Part shown: one piece after another, positions 24,129-32,751 of the stretch
Numbering within the stretch: the first letter of the stretch is position 1
Layout: each line of letters begins with the position of its first letter
Assembly: GCF_002434265.1 (NCBI RefSeq)
Contig: NZ_DJJS01000007.1
Coordinates: 769,652-833,651, forward strand
From: Pseudomonas sp. UBA6562
Lineage (GTDB): Bacteria > Pseudomonadota > Gammaproteobacteria > Pseudomonadales > Pseudomonadaceae
Direction of reading: 5' to 3'
Length of the DNA: 64,000 nucleotides
Notes under the pieces: model-generated
The model's input: only the letters and a program-made list of their open reading frames with translations
Told to the model about the DNA's origin: nothing
The model's database searches: none
Program-made: the position numbers and the translations under genes

Positions 24129-25463
24129 TCAGAAGAATTCGGTGTAGCGCTGGATCTCCCAGTCCGAGACGTGGCGGCTGTATTCCACCCACTCCATCCG
24201 CTTGAGCTTGATGAATTCGTCAACGATCTCGGCGCCCAGCACCTCGCGGAACAGCGGGTCGGCCTCGAGGGCGTCGGCGGCCTCCTTGAGCGACTGCGGC
24301 AAGGTGGCGATGCCACGCGCGGCGATGGCGTCCAGGCCGAGGCTGTAGAGGTTCTCGTTGCACATCGGCGCAGGTTCCAGCTGGCGGTCGATGCCATCCA
24401 GACCTGCGGCGATGATCGCGGCGGTGACCAGGTACGGGTTGCAGCCGGCGTCGGGCAGGCGAAATTCCAGGCGACCGTAGGGAATGCGCACCATCGCCGA
24501 CCGGTTGTTGGCGCCCCAGGCGACGAAGGCCGGCGCCCAGGTCGAACCTGACAACGAGCGGCCCACCACCAGGCGTTTGTAGGAGTTCACCGTGGGCGCG
24601 GCGAAGGCGCACAGCGCCGGGCCATGGGCCATCAGGCCGGCGGCGAAATGGTAGGCGAGCCTGGACAGGCCCATGCCACTGCTGTCGCTGTCGTCCTGGA
24701 ACAGGTTGGGGTTGCTGTCGCTGGCCAGCGACAGATGGAAATGCATGCCGTTGCCGGCGCGCTTGGGGTCGGGCTTGGGCATGAACGAGCAGATCATCCC
24801 CAAGTCGTTGGCAATTTCACCGGCGGCCATGCGGAAGAACGTGAAGCGGTCGGCCGATTCCAGGGCGTCGCTGAAGGTGTAGTTGATCTCGAACTGGCCG
24901 TTGGCGTCTTCGTGGTCGATCTGGTAGATGTCGAAGCCCACCGGTTGCAGGGCTTCGGTCAGGCGCTCGAGGAACAGCCGCGAGCGCGACAGGCCCTTGT
25001 AGTCGTAGCAGGGCTTGTCAAGGTTGTCGGAGGCGTCCACCAGTTGCAGCTTGCCCTGCTCGTCGCGGCGGAACAGGCTGAACTCCGGTTCCAGGCCGGT
25101 GTTGAGCGTCCAACCCTTGTCGGCCAGGCGCTGCACCTGCTGCTGCAACACGTAGCGCGGGTCGTACGGCCAGGGCTGGCCGTTGACGTGGCCCACGCAC
25201 ACAACACGGCCATAGCCCGGTTGCCAGGGCACTGGAGTCAACGTCGACAGATCTCCCCGAGCCATGAAATCGGGGCCATGCGGCTCCATGCCCATGCCAC
25301 AGATGGCGAAGCCGGCGAAACCGGCGCCCTGCTCGGCGACCATCTTCAGGCCCGAGACCGGCACCGATTTGGTCTTCGCCGAGCCATGGATATCGACGAA
25401 TTGCGCCAGCACGTACTTGATGCCGAACTGGTCGAGAATGCGCTGGGTGTCTGCTGGCAACAT
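24129..25463 (-). CDS. gmaS: Gamma-glutamylmethylamide synthetase (glutamine-synthetase family, GlnT-like)
   Basis: A 444-aa glutamine-synthetase-fold enzyme. Metal and substrate residues are readable: LEPEFSLF, DANGQFEINYTF, GNGMHFHLSL, the ammonium/ATP loop NSYKRLVVG, RSAMVRIP and LEFRLPDAGCNPYL. There is no adenylylation Tyr motif of GlnA type at the C-terminus. It would make gamma-glutamylmethylamide from glutamate, methylamine and ATP. ATG 25463 with AGGAG upstream is chosen; the frame to 25562 adds a non-conserved leader. First gene of the leftward operon; its 5' region carries 24-bp direct repeats. Confidence 0.88.
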   Translation of the reverse strand: MLPADTQRILDQFGIKYVLAQFVDIHGSAKTKSVPVSGLKMVAEQGAGFAGFAICGMGMEPHGPDFMARGDLSTLTPVPWQPGYGRVVCVGHVNGQPWPYDPRYVLQQQVQRLADKGWTLNTGLEPEFSLFRRDEQGKLQLVDASDNLDKPCYDYKGLSRSRLFLERLTEALQPVGFDIYQIDHEDANGQFEINYTFSDALESADRFTFFRMAAGEIANDLGMICSFMPKPDPKRAGNGMHFHLSLASDSNPNLFQDDSDSSGMGLSRLAYHFAAGLMAHGPALCAFAAPTVNSYKRLVVGRSLSGSTWAPAFVAWGANNRSAMVRIPYGRLEFRLPDAGCNPYLVTAAIIAAGLDGIDRQLEPAPMCNENLYSLGLDAIAARGIATLPQSLKEAADALEADPLFREVLGAEIVDEFIKLKRMEWVEYSRHVSDWEIQRYTEFF

Positions 25464-25510
25464 GGGTTGATCACTCCTGGATGAGGGCACGGCGAGGTGG
25501 GCCAGTGGGT

Positions 25511-25641
25511 ATTTCCAATCAGGAAACTTACTTTCACCACAGGAATGCAACGGGCTTGCCAACTTTGCGGGTTGCGTTGCAAATCACAGGAAGCGCGCTT
25601 TTCCCTCTGTCTATATGGGAAACTTCCTTTCACCGCAGGAA
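25511..25641. promoter_or_regulatory. Operator region: two 24-bp direct repeats plus a TTTCC/GGAAA palindrome
   Basis: Copies at 25522-25545 and 25618-25641 match at 22 of 24 positions (GGAAACTT-n-CTTTCACC-n-CAGGAA), with starts 96 bp apart. The left copy also forms TTTCC-AATCA-GGAAA (25512-25525). They lie between gmaS and the XRE-cupin gene, so they are the probable autoregulatory and operon-control sites. Confidence 0.65.
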
Positions 25642-25722
25642 ACCCAGTACTTGGCCCAGAGCTTTTTGCTAATTCCTGGTGCGAAAATAATATTCTTGAA
25701 CTGAAACCGTGCAGGAGCCTAC

Positions 25723-26316
25723 ATGTCCACCGAGATCGAACCCCGGCTGCGCCTCGAGCAGTTTCTCGGCTTGCAACTCAAGCGTGAGCGTCAGGCCCAG
25801 GCGCTGAAACTGGCCGACGTGGCACGCATCGCCGGCATCAGCCAAGGCATGTTGAGCAAGATCGAAAACGCCCAGGTGTCGACCAGCCTGGATACCCTGA
25901 GCCGCCTGTGCGACGTGCTGGGGATGCCGATGTCCAAGCTGTTCGCGCAATACGATCAGCCAGACGGCAACGCGCTGCTGGTCAAAGCGGGCGAAGGCAT
26001 GGAGGTAGTGCGCCGCGGCACCGAGAAAGGCCATACCTACCAGTTGCTCAACCACACCCGCGGGCCGAAGAAGAGTTTCGAGGCGTACATGGTGAGCATG
26101 GACGATGCCAGCGAGGAGTTCCCAACCTTCTCCCACCCCGGTACCGAGCTACTTCACTTATTGGAAGGCGAGTTGGTATACCGGCACGGCAACCAGCTGT
26201 ACCGGATGCAGGCCGGCGACAGCTTGAGCTTCGATGGCGAAACCCCCCACGGGCCAGAGGAGCTGGTGCGAGTGCCGATTCGGATGCTGTCCGTCATCAA
26301 CTACGGTACCGAGTGA
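25723..26316 (+). CDS. XRE-cupin transcriptional regulator
   Basis: A 197-aa protein: lambda-repressor-like HTH at about 15-75 (LKLADVARIAGISQGMLSKI, NAQVSTSLDTLSRLCDVLG) and a C-terminal small-molecule-binding cupin (about 115-195; HPGTELLHLLEGELVYRHG, AGDSLSFDGETPHGPEEL). It sits between the two arms of the methylamine cluster, divergent from gmaS and upstream of purU, so it most likely controls both. Possible effectors are methylamine, gamma-glutamylmethylamide or N-methylglutamate; this is inference. Confidence 0.88.
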   Translation: MSTEIEPRLRLEQFLGLQLKRERQAQALKLADVARIAGISQGMLSKIENAQVSTSLDTLSRLCDVLGMPMSKLFAQYDQPDGNALLVKAGEGMEVVRRGTEKGHTYQLLNHTRGPKKSFEAYMVSMDDASEEFPTFSHPGTELLHLLEGELVYRHGNQLYRMQAGDSLSFDGETPHGPEELVRVPIRMLSVINYGTE

Positions 26317-26382
26317 CGACGATCCGCTGAACAGGGCAGTCGTCGCACCTCCCACCCACCTGTGACCTTTCCTCTCAAGATA

Positions 26383-26449
26383 ATAAATTTCCTACCAGAT
26401 ATAGACCTGGCGATCAACTTCGCCTATAAACCCGCAAAAGGAAATTTAT
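26383..26449 (+). promoter_or_regulatory. Promoter flanked by an 11-bp inverted repeat upstream of purU
   Basis: ATAAATTTCCT (26383-26393) and its exact complement AGGAAATTTAT (26439-26449) are 56 bp apart centre to centre and bracket a promoter-like TATAAA (about 26425-26430). The shared TTTCCT/AGGAAA core matches the repeats before gmaS, so one regulator probably binds both. Confidence 0.6.
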
Positions 26450-26529
26450 ATTCCTGCCAAGAATTATTTAGTACCACTCCCTTTCGCCCTTGTGCCCGAC
26501 CTGCCCCACTTCATCACGAGGATCCGAGC

Positions 26530-27396
26530 ATGCACCCCGCTCCCGACCACTTCATCCTGCGCGTCAGTTGCCCGGCGGTGTCCGGCATCGTCGCGGCAGT
26601 GACCACGTACCTCGCCGAGCAAGGTTGCTACATCAGCGAAATGGCGCAGTTCGACGACGAGGACAACGGCCGCTTCTTCATGCGTGCGGTGTTCCGCTAC
26701 AACCTCGGCGTCACGGGCGATACGGCGCAGCTGGAAGCCGGCTTCGGCGACGTGGCCGAGCGCTTCGACATGGACTGGAGCCTGCACAGCAGCGCGCGCC
26801 CGACCCGCGTGCTGCTGATGGTCAGCAAGTTCGACCATTGTCTGGCCGACCTGCTCTATCGCCACGCCAAGGGCGAGCTGGACATGCACATCACCGCTGT
26901 GGTTTCCAACCACCTCGATCTGCGCGCCATGGCCGAGCGCCAGGGCATCCGTTTCATCTACCTGCCGGTGAGCAAGGACACCAAGCAGGCGCAGGAAGCG
27001 GCGCTGATGCGCATTGTCGAGGAGACCGGCACCGAGCTGGTGGTGCTGGCGCGCTACATGCAGATCCTCTCCGACGACCTGTGCTGCCAATTGAGCGGCA
27101 AGGCGATCAACATCCACCACTCCTTCCTGCCCGGCTTCAAGGGTGCCAAGCCCTACCACCAGGCCTACCAGCGCGGGGTCAAGCTGATCGGCGCCACGGC
27201 CCACTACGTCACCAGCGACCTGGACGAAGGCCCGATCATCGAGCAGGAGGTGCAACGCGTGGACCACGCTTACAACCCTGAAGACCTGGTCGCCATCGGC
27301 CGCGATACCGAAACCATCGCCCTCTCGCGCGCCGTGAAGTACCACCTCGAGCACCGGGTGTTCCTCAATCACGACCGCACGGTGATCTTCAAATGA
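26530..27396 (+). CDS. purU: Formyltetrahydrofolate deformylase
   Basis: A 288-aa enzyme: N-terminal ACT domain (about 5-85; FILRVSCPAVSGIVAAVTTYL) and C-terminal formyltransferase-fold domain with the catalytic string INIHHSFLPGFKGAKPY and TAHYVTSDLDEGPIIEQ. It hydrolyses 10-formyl-THF to formate and THF. ATG 26530 with GAGG upstream; the longer frame from 26362 runs through the promoter region. It overlaps folD by ATGA. Next to folD and the mgd genes it drains one-carbon units released from N-methylglutamate. Confidence 0.92.
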   Translation: MHPAPDHFILRVSCPAVSGIVAAVTTYLAEQGCYISEMAQFDDEDNGRFFMRAVFRYNLGVTGDTAQLEAGFGDVAERFDMDWSLHSSARPTRVLLMVSKFDHCLADLLYRHAKGELDMHITAVVSNHLDLRAMAERQGIRFIYLPVSKDTKQAQEAALMRIVEETGTELVVLARYMQILSDDLCCQLSGKAINIHHSFLPGFKGAKPYHQAYQRGVKLIGATAHYVTSDLDEGPIIEQEVQRVDHAYNPEDLVAIGRDTETIALSRAVKYHLEHRVFLNHDRTVIFK

Positions 27397-28304
27397 ACGC
27401 CCTTTCCAGCGTCAAGCTGATCGACGGAAAGGCCTGTGCGGCGAGGGTGCTGGTCGAGGTGCGCGAGCAGGTGCATGCGCTGCGCGAGCACGGTACGCAA
27501 CCGGGGCTGGCCGTAGTGCTGGTCGGCACGGACGCCGCCAGCCAGGTGTACGTGCGCAACAAGGTGCTGCGCGCCAATGAAGTGGGCATCCGCTCGCTGG
27601 AGCATCGCCTGCCCGCCGCCACCCGGCAGACCGAGCTACTGAGCCTGATCGCGCGGCTCAACGAAGACCCGCAGGTGCACGGCATCCTGGTGCAACTGCC
27701 ATTGCCGGCGCACATCGACGAACACCGCGTGCTGCAAGCGGTGAGTCCGCTCAAGGACGTCGACGGCTTTCATAGCGAGAACGTCGGTGGCCTGGCCCAG
27801 GGCCGCGAAGTGCTGACGCCCTGCACCCCCAGCGGCTGCATGCGCCTGCTGCGCGAAGCCTGCGGCGAGCTGCGCGGCAAGCACGCCGTGGTGGTGGGCC
27901 GCTCCAACATCGTCGGCAAGCCCATGGCCGCCCTGCTGTTGCAGGCCGACTGCACGGTGACCACGGTGCACTCGCGCAGCCGCGACCTGCCGGCGCTGTG
28001 CCGCCAGGCCGACATTCTCGTGGCGGCGGTGGGCAAGCCTCGCCTGATCGGTGCCGACTGGCTCAAGCCCGGCGCGGTGGTGATCGACGTCGGCATCAAC
28101 CGCATCGACGAAGACGGCCGCAGCCGTCTGGTCGGCGACGTCGACTTCGCCGCCGCCCTGCCCCAGGTCGCAGGCATCACGCCGGTGCCCGGCGGCGTCG
28201 GCCCGATGACCATCGCCTACCTGATGAAAAACACGCTGCTGGCCTTCGCGCTGCAGCAACAGGCCACTCGCCAGGAGCGCACCCCATGCCCTTCGCCCTG
28301 CTGA
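27393..28304 (+). CDS. folD: Methylenetetrahydrofolate dehydrogenase / methenyl-THF cyclohydrolase
   Basis: A 303-aa bifunctional enzyme. The catalytic YxxxK is YVRNK (about residues 51-55), followed by the Gln-containing GILVQLPLPAHID, the folate loop VDGFHSENVG, the Rossmann segment VVVGRSNIVGKPMA and the C-terminal AGITPVPGGVGPMT. It converts methylene-THF to formyl-THF with NADP. It is probably a cluster-specific second copy, since a housekeeping folD is usually elsewhere. Overlaps purU by 4 bp and mgdA by 19 bp, so translation is coupled. Confidence 0.92.
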   Translation: MNALSSVKLIDGKACAARVLVEVREQVHALREHGTQPGLAVVLVGTDAASQVYVRNKVLRANEVGIRSLEHRLPAATRQTELLSLIARLNEDPQVHGILVQLPLPAHIDEHRVLQAVSPLKDVDGFHSENVGGLAQGREVLTPCTPSGCMRLLREACGELRGKHAVVVGRSNIVGKPMAALLLQADCTVTTVHSRSRDLPALCRQADILVAAVGKPRLIGADWLKPGAVVIDVGINRIDEDGRSRLVGDVDFAAALPQVAGITPVPGGVGPMTIAYLMKNTLLAFALQQQATRQERTPCPSPC

Positions 28305-29527
28305 AACACGGCTTGAGCGCCGACTACCCGGTCGATGTCGACCTGCCGCCGCCGTGCGAACTCAAACCCCACTACGACGTGGTGATCATCGGCGGCGGCG
28401 GGCACGGCCTGGCCATCGCCTATTACCTGGCCAAGTACCACGGCATCACCAACGTCGCGGTACTGGAAAAGGCCTACCTGGGCGGTGGCAATACGGCGCG
28501 CAACACGGCGGTGATCCGCTCCAACTATCTGACCAGCGAGGGCGTGCGCTTCTATGCCGAATCGGTGCGGATGTTCCAGAACCTGTCCAACGAATTCGAT
28601 TTCAACATCATGTATTCCGAGCGCGGCCAGCTCACCCTGGCGCACACCGACGCCACCGTGCGTGCCTTCCGCCAGCGCGCCGAGGTCAACAAGCACTTTG
28701 GCGGGCGCACGGAAATGATCGACCGTCAGCAGATCCGCGAACTGGTGCCCAGCCTCAATCTCGACCCCGGCCACCTGCCGGTGCTGGCCGGGCTCTGGCA
28801 CATCGACGGCGCCACCGCGCGGCACGACGCCGTGGCCTGGGGCTATGCCAAGCAGGCGGCCAAGCGCGGCGTGGAGATCCATCAGCTCACCGAAGTGCAG
28901 GACCTGGTGATCCGCAACGGCCGCATCGAGGCGGTGAAGACCAACCGTGGCACCGTGCAGTGCGGCTGCGTGGTGCAGGCGGTGGCAGGCGCCAGTTCGC
29001 TGTTGATGAACAAGGCGGGCATTCGCGCGCCGATCCAGACCTACCCGCTGCAAGCCATGGTCACCCAACCGCTCAAGCCGTTCCTCGACCCGCTGGTGAG
29101 CTCCTCGGCCCTGCACTGTTACGTGCAGCAGACCAGCCGTGGCGAAATCGTCTTCGGCGGTGGCTCGGACCCTTACCCGCTGTACGGCAGCCGCTCGACC
29201 CTGGACCTCAAGGAAAGCCTGCTGGCCCATGCCATCGAGATGTTCCCGTTCATGGCCAACGCCAAGCTGATGCGCCAATGGGCCGGCAGCACCGACATGA
29301 CCCCCGACTACAGCCCGATCATGGGCCTGTCGCCGGTCGACAACTATTACCTGGACGCCGGCTGGGGCACCTGGGGCTTCAAGGCCACGCCCATCTGCGG
29401 CAAGACCATGGCCGAACTGGTCGCCAGCGGCGGCAGGGTCCCCGAGCTGATCGCCCCCTTCGCCCTGGAGCGCTTCAGCCGCTTCCAGCAAGTCAACGAA
29501 ATGGGCGCTACGGCCGCGAGCCACTGA
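28286..29527 (+). CDS. mgdA: N-methylglutamate dehydrogenase subunit A (sarcosine-oxidase beta homologue)
   Basis: A 413-aa FAD amine oxidase. The dinucleotide fold is VVIIGGGGHGLAIAYYLAKY, followed by NTARNTAVIRSNYL, and the segment TARHDAVAWG contains the His that carries covalent FMN in heterotetrameric sarcosine oxidase. C-terminal WAGSTDMTPDYSPIMG is typical. ATG 28286 with CAGGAG upstream overlaps folD; the longer frame from 27998 is out of register with the family. The MgdABCD complex would oxidise N-methylglutamate to glutamate and transfer the methylene unit to THF. By sequence alone it could be called soxB. Confidence 0.85.
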   Translation: MPFALLKHGLSADYPVDVDLPPPCELKPHYDVVIIGGGGHGLAIAYYLAKYHGITNVAVLEKAYLGGGNTARNTAVIRSNYLTSEGVRFYAESVRMFQNLSNEFDFNIMYSERGQLTLAHTDATVRAFRQRAEVNKHFGGRTEMIDRQQIRELVPSLNLDPGHLPVLAGLWHIDGATARHDAVAWGYAKQAAKRGVEIHQLTEVQDLVIRNGRIEAVKTNRGTVQCGCVVQAVAGASSLLMNKAGIRAPIQTYPLQAMVTQPLKPFLDPLVSSSALHCYVQQTSRGEIVFGGGSDPYPLYGSRSTLDLKESLLAHAIEMFPFMANAKLMRQWAGSTDMTPDYSPIMGLSPVDNYYLDAGWGTWGFKATPICGKTMAELVASGGRVPELIAPFALERFSRFQQVNEMGATAASH

Positions 29528-29542
29528 CAGGAGCACCAGACG

Positions 29543-29848
29543 ATGAAGATTCTGACCTGCCCCTTGAACGGGCCACGCAACATCAGCGAGTTCTCCTACG
29601 GCGGCGAGCTCAAGCCGATGCCCGATCCGGCCACCTGCAGCGACGTCGAATGGGCCGACTACGTGTTCAACAGCGCCAACCAGGCCGGCGTGGTCACCGA
29701 ATGGTGGCTGCACAACGCGTCGAGCTACTGGTTCCTGGCCGAGCGCCACACCGTCAGCGACCAAGTGCTGCGCACCTTCGACCCTAAAGACATGTTCGAC
29801 CGCCGCGTCGACTTCGCCCCTGCCGCCACCCCGGAGATCGCCGGATGA
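29543..29848 (+). CDS. mgdB: N-methylglutamate dehydrogenase subunit B (sarcosine-oxidase delta homologue)
   Basis: A 101-aa protein matching the delta subunit fold (EFSYGGELKPMPDP; EWWLHNASSYWFLAERHTVSD). In sarcosine oxidase delta binds zinc through Cys6, Cys9, His59 and Cys63. Here Cys6 and His57 remain, but Asn9 and Ser61 replace the other two ligands, so the metal site appears lost. It overlaps mgdC through ATGA (29845-29848). Confidence 0.83.
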   Translation: MKILTCPLNGPRNISEFSYGGELKPMPDPATCSDVEWADYVFNSANQAGVVTEWWLHNASSYWFLAERHTVSDQVLRTFDPKDMFDRRVDFAPAATPEIAG

Positions 29849-32748
29849 ACAGCCCTGTCCGCCTACCCGCCCCCATGGGCCTGCTGATCGACCGCGCGCG
29901 GCCCGTGCGTTTCCATTTCGACGGCCAGGCTTGCGAAGGTTTCGCCGGCGACACCATCGCCAGCGCGCTGCTGGGCAACGGCCGCTGGTTGCTGTCGCGC
30001 TCGTTCAAGTACCACCGCCCGCGTGGCCCCTTGAGCATGGCCGGGCAAGACGCCAACACCCTGGTGCAATTGCCCGACGAACCCAACGTGCTGGCCGATC
30101 TGGAGCACATCCGCGACGGCCTGGAAGTCGAAGGGCAGAACTACAACGGCAGTCTGAACGACGACCGCGACGCCTACCTCGGCACGTTCTCGCGCTTCAT
30201 GCCGGTGGGCTTCTACTACCGCGCCTTTTACAAGCCCAAAGGCATGTGGAAACGCTGGGAGCCGCTGATTCGCAAAAAAGCGGGCCTGGGCGTGCTCAAT
30301 CTCGACTTCAAGCCGCAGTACTACGACAAGGCTTACCTGTTCGTCGACCTGGCCATCGTCGGCGCCGGCCCCGCCGGCCTGCGCGCCGCTCTGGAAGCCG
30401 CCAATGCCGGGGCCAAGGTGCTGTTGATCGAGCAGCAACCGGTGCTCGGCGGCTCGCTCACCTATGCCCGCTTCGACATCGCCGGCACCCGTGCCGCCGC
30501 CCTGCGCGAAGAACTGCTGGCCGCCATCGATGGCCACCCCAACATCCAGGTGCTGCTGCAAGCCACCTGCAACGGCTGGTTCACCGACAATTACCTGCCT
30601 GTGATCCAGCACCAGCGCATGTACAAAGTCCGCGCCACGCGCTGCCTGGTCACAGCCGGCGCCTTCGACCAGCCCGTGGTGTTTCGCAACAACGATCTGC
30701 CCGGCGTGATGCTGACCAGTGCCGCCCAGCGCCTGATGAAGCTGTACGCGGTCAAGCCCGGCCAGCGCGCGGTGGTGCTCACCGGCCACGACGACGGTTA
30801 CCTCGCCGCACTCGACCTGCAAGAGCAAGGCGTGGCCGTGGCGGCCGTGGTGGACATGCGCGCCGCGCCGCTCGATCCCGCCCTGGCCGCCGAACTGCAA
30901 CGGCGCGCCATCCCCCTGCACCTGGGCAGCACCGTCTACGAAGCCCTGCACGAAGCGGGCATGCGCCACGTCAGTGGTGCGGACATCCGCCCCATCGTCG
31001 GCCAGGGCAAGGTCGGCGTCCAAGGCCTGCGCGTGGCCTGCGACCTGTTGTGCATGTCGGCCGGCTACATGCCGGTCTACCAACTGCTGTGCCAGGCCGG
31101 CGGCAAGCTGAACTACGACGTCGAGCGCGACGCGTTCGTCATCGACCAATTACCCGCCGGGTTGGACATCGCCGGTTCGGTGAACGGCCGCCACCACCTC
31201 GACAACGTGCTGGCCGACGCCACCCGCAGCGCCGGCGAAGCCTTGCTCGCCCTCGGCCTGCCGGCACCGGCGCTGTCCGACTCGGTGCTCGAAGCCAAGG
31301 TCAACTTCCCCTGGCCGATCTTCCCCCACCCCAAGGGCAAGGATTTCGTCGACTTCGACGAAGACCTGCAAGTGCGCGACATCGTCAACGCCACCCGCAG
31401 CGGCTACCGCGACATCCAGCTGGTCAAGCGCTTCTCCACGGTCGGCATGGGGCCTTCGCAGGGCCGTCACTCGGCGCTGCCCACTGCTCGCTTGGTGGCC
31501 CAGGCCACCGGTCGCAGCATTGGCGAAACCGGGGTGACCACCGCCCGTCCGCCCTTCCAGGCGGAAAAACTCGCCCACGTAGCGGGCCGCGCCTTCGACC
31601 CTTACCGGCAAACGCCGATGCACCGCCGCCATGTGCAGGCCGGCGCCAAGCTGATGCCCGCCGGCGCTTGGCAGCGCCCGGCCTACTACGGCTCGCCCGA
31701 ACAGCGCGACCCGTGCATGCAGGCCGAAGCTCGGCACGTGCGCGAGAAGGTCGGCTTGATCGACGTCTCCACCCTGGGCGGCCTGGACGTGCGCGGGCCG
31801 GACGCGGCCGAACTGCTCGAGCGGCTGTACACCTTCGGCTTCGCCAAGCTGGCCATCGGCCGTACCCGCTACGCCCTGATGACCAACGAGCACGGCGTGG
31901 TGATCGACGACGGCGTCTGCGCGCGCCTGGCCGACTGGCATTTCTATGTCACCGCGACGACCAGCGGGGTCGATCGTCTCTATCAGCAGATGCTCAAGTG
32001 GAACGCCCAGTGGCGTCTGGACGTGGACATCACCAACGTGACCGCTGCTCTGGCGGCGGTGAACCTGGCCGGGCCGCTGTCGCGTCAGGTGCTGGAACGG
32101 GTCTGCGACGACGTCGATCTGTCGGCCGCCGCCTTCCCCTACCTCGGCGTACGCCTGGGCAAGGTCGCTGGCATCGCCGCACGCATCCTGCGGGTCGGCT
32201 TCGTCGGCGAGCTGGGCTATGAAGTGCACGTGCCGGCGCGCCATGCCGAGTACCTGTGGGACGCGCTCATGCAGGCCGGTGCCGGCCTGGGCATCCGCCC
32301 GTTCGGGGTCGAGGCGCAGCGTTTGCTGCGTCTGGAAAAGGGCCACGTGATCATCGGCCAGGACACCGACGGCATGACCCACCCCGCCGAGATCGACATG
32401 CAATGGGCCATCGGCCGCAAGAAACCCTTCTTCGTCGGCAAGCGCTCCATCGAAATCCTCGAAGCCCAGCCGCTCAAGCGCAAGCTGGTCGGCTTCAGCC
32501 TGCCGCAAGGCAGCCCGCAGCCGCTCGAAGGCCACCTGGTGCTCGATGGCCCGGACATCAGCGGCAACGTCACCTCCTGCGAGTACTCGCAGACCCTGGG
32601 GCAGATCATCGGCCTGGCGTATGCCGGCGCGCACCAGGCCACGCCGGGCATGCACATCCCGATCCGCGTCGAAGGCGGCGCGCTGGTGCATGCCACGGTG
32701 GTGCCCTTGCCTTTCCACGATCCCGACAACTCGCGCCAGGAGCTCTGA
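29845..32748 (+). CDS. mgdC: N-methylglutamate dehydrogenase subunit C (sarcosine-oxidase alpha homologue)
   Basis: A 967-aa multidomain subunit: N-terminal 2Fe-2S-ferredoxin-like segment (about 15-110, FDGQACEGFAGDTIASALL), a Rossmann NAD/FAD domain (DLAIVGAGPAGLRAALEAA at about 170), a linker, and a C-terminal GcvT-like aminomethyltransferase domain (from about 590) with GFVGELGYEVHVPARHAEYL. The last domain passes formaldehyde to THF. Length matches sarcosine oxidase alpha. Translation is coupled to mgdB. It is the largest gene of the methylamine island. Confidence 0.88.
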   Translation: MNSPVRLPAPMGLLIDRARPVRFHFDGQACEGFAGDTIASALLGNGRWLLSRSFKYHRPRGPLSMAGQDANTLVQLPDEPNVLADLEHIRDGLEVEGQNYNGSLNDDRDAYLGTFSRFMPVGFYYRAFYKPKGMWKRWEPLIRKKAGLGVLNLDFKPQYYDKAYLFVDLAIVGAGPAGLRAALEAANAGAKVLLIEQQPVLGGSLTYARFDIAGTRAAALREELLAAIDGHPNIQVLLQATCNGWFTDNYLPVIQHQRMYKVRATRCLVTAGAFDQPVVFRNNDLPGVMLTSAAQRLMKLYAVKPGQRAVVLTGHDDGYLAALDLQEQGVAVAAVVDMRAAPLDPALAAELQRRAIPLHLGSTVYEALHEAGMRHVSGADIRPIVGQGKVGVQGLRVACDLLCMSAGYMPVYQLLCQAGGKLNYDVERDAFVIDQLPAGLDIAGSVNGRHHLDNVLADATRSAGEALLALGLPAPALSDSVLEAKVNFPWPIFPHPKGKDFVDFDEDLQVRDIVNATRSGYRDIQLVKRFSTVGMGPSQGRHSALPTARLVAQATGRSIGETGVTTARPPFQAEKLAHVAGRAFDPYRQTPMHRRHVQAGAKLMPAGAWQRPAYYGSPEQRDPCMQAEARHVREKVGLIDVSTLGGLDVRGPDAAELLERLYTFGFAKLAIGRTRYALMTNEHGVVIDDGVCARLADWHFYVTATTSGVDRLYQQMLKWNAQWRLDVDITNVTAALAAVNLAGPLSRQVLERVCDDVDLSAAAFPYLGVRLGKVAGIAARILRVGFVGELGYEVHVPARHAEYLWDALMQAGAGLGIRPFGVEAQRLLRLEKGHVIIGQDTDGMTHPAEIDMQWAIGRKKPFFVGKRSIEILEAQPLKRKLVGFSLPQGSPQPLEGHLVLDGPDISGNVTSCEYSQTLGQIIGLAYAGAHQATPGMHIPIRVEGGALVHATVVPLPFHDPDNSRQEL

Positions 32749-32751
32749 GCC

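Noticed and set aside
25522..25641. Direct repeats considered as a CRISPR-like array
   Set aside because: Only two 24-bp copies, imperfect, in a promoter region and related to operator half-sites at 26383-26449; no cas genes.
31150..32718. Long minus-strand open frame opposite mgdC
   Set aside because: Same cause: codon-position GC bias opens the complementary frame; the plus strand carries the recognised domains.
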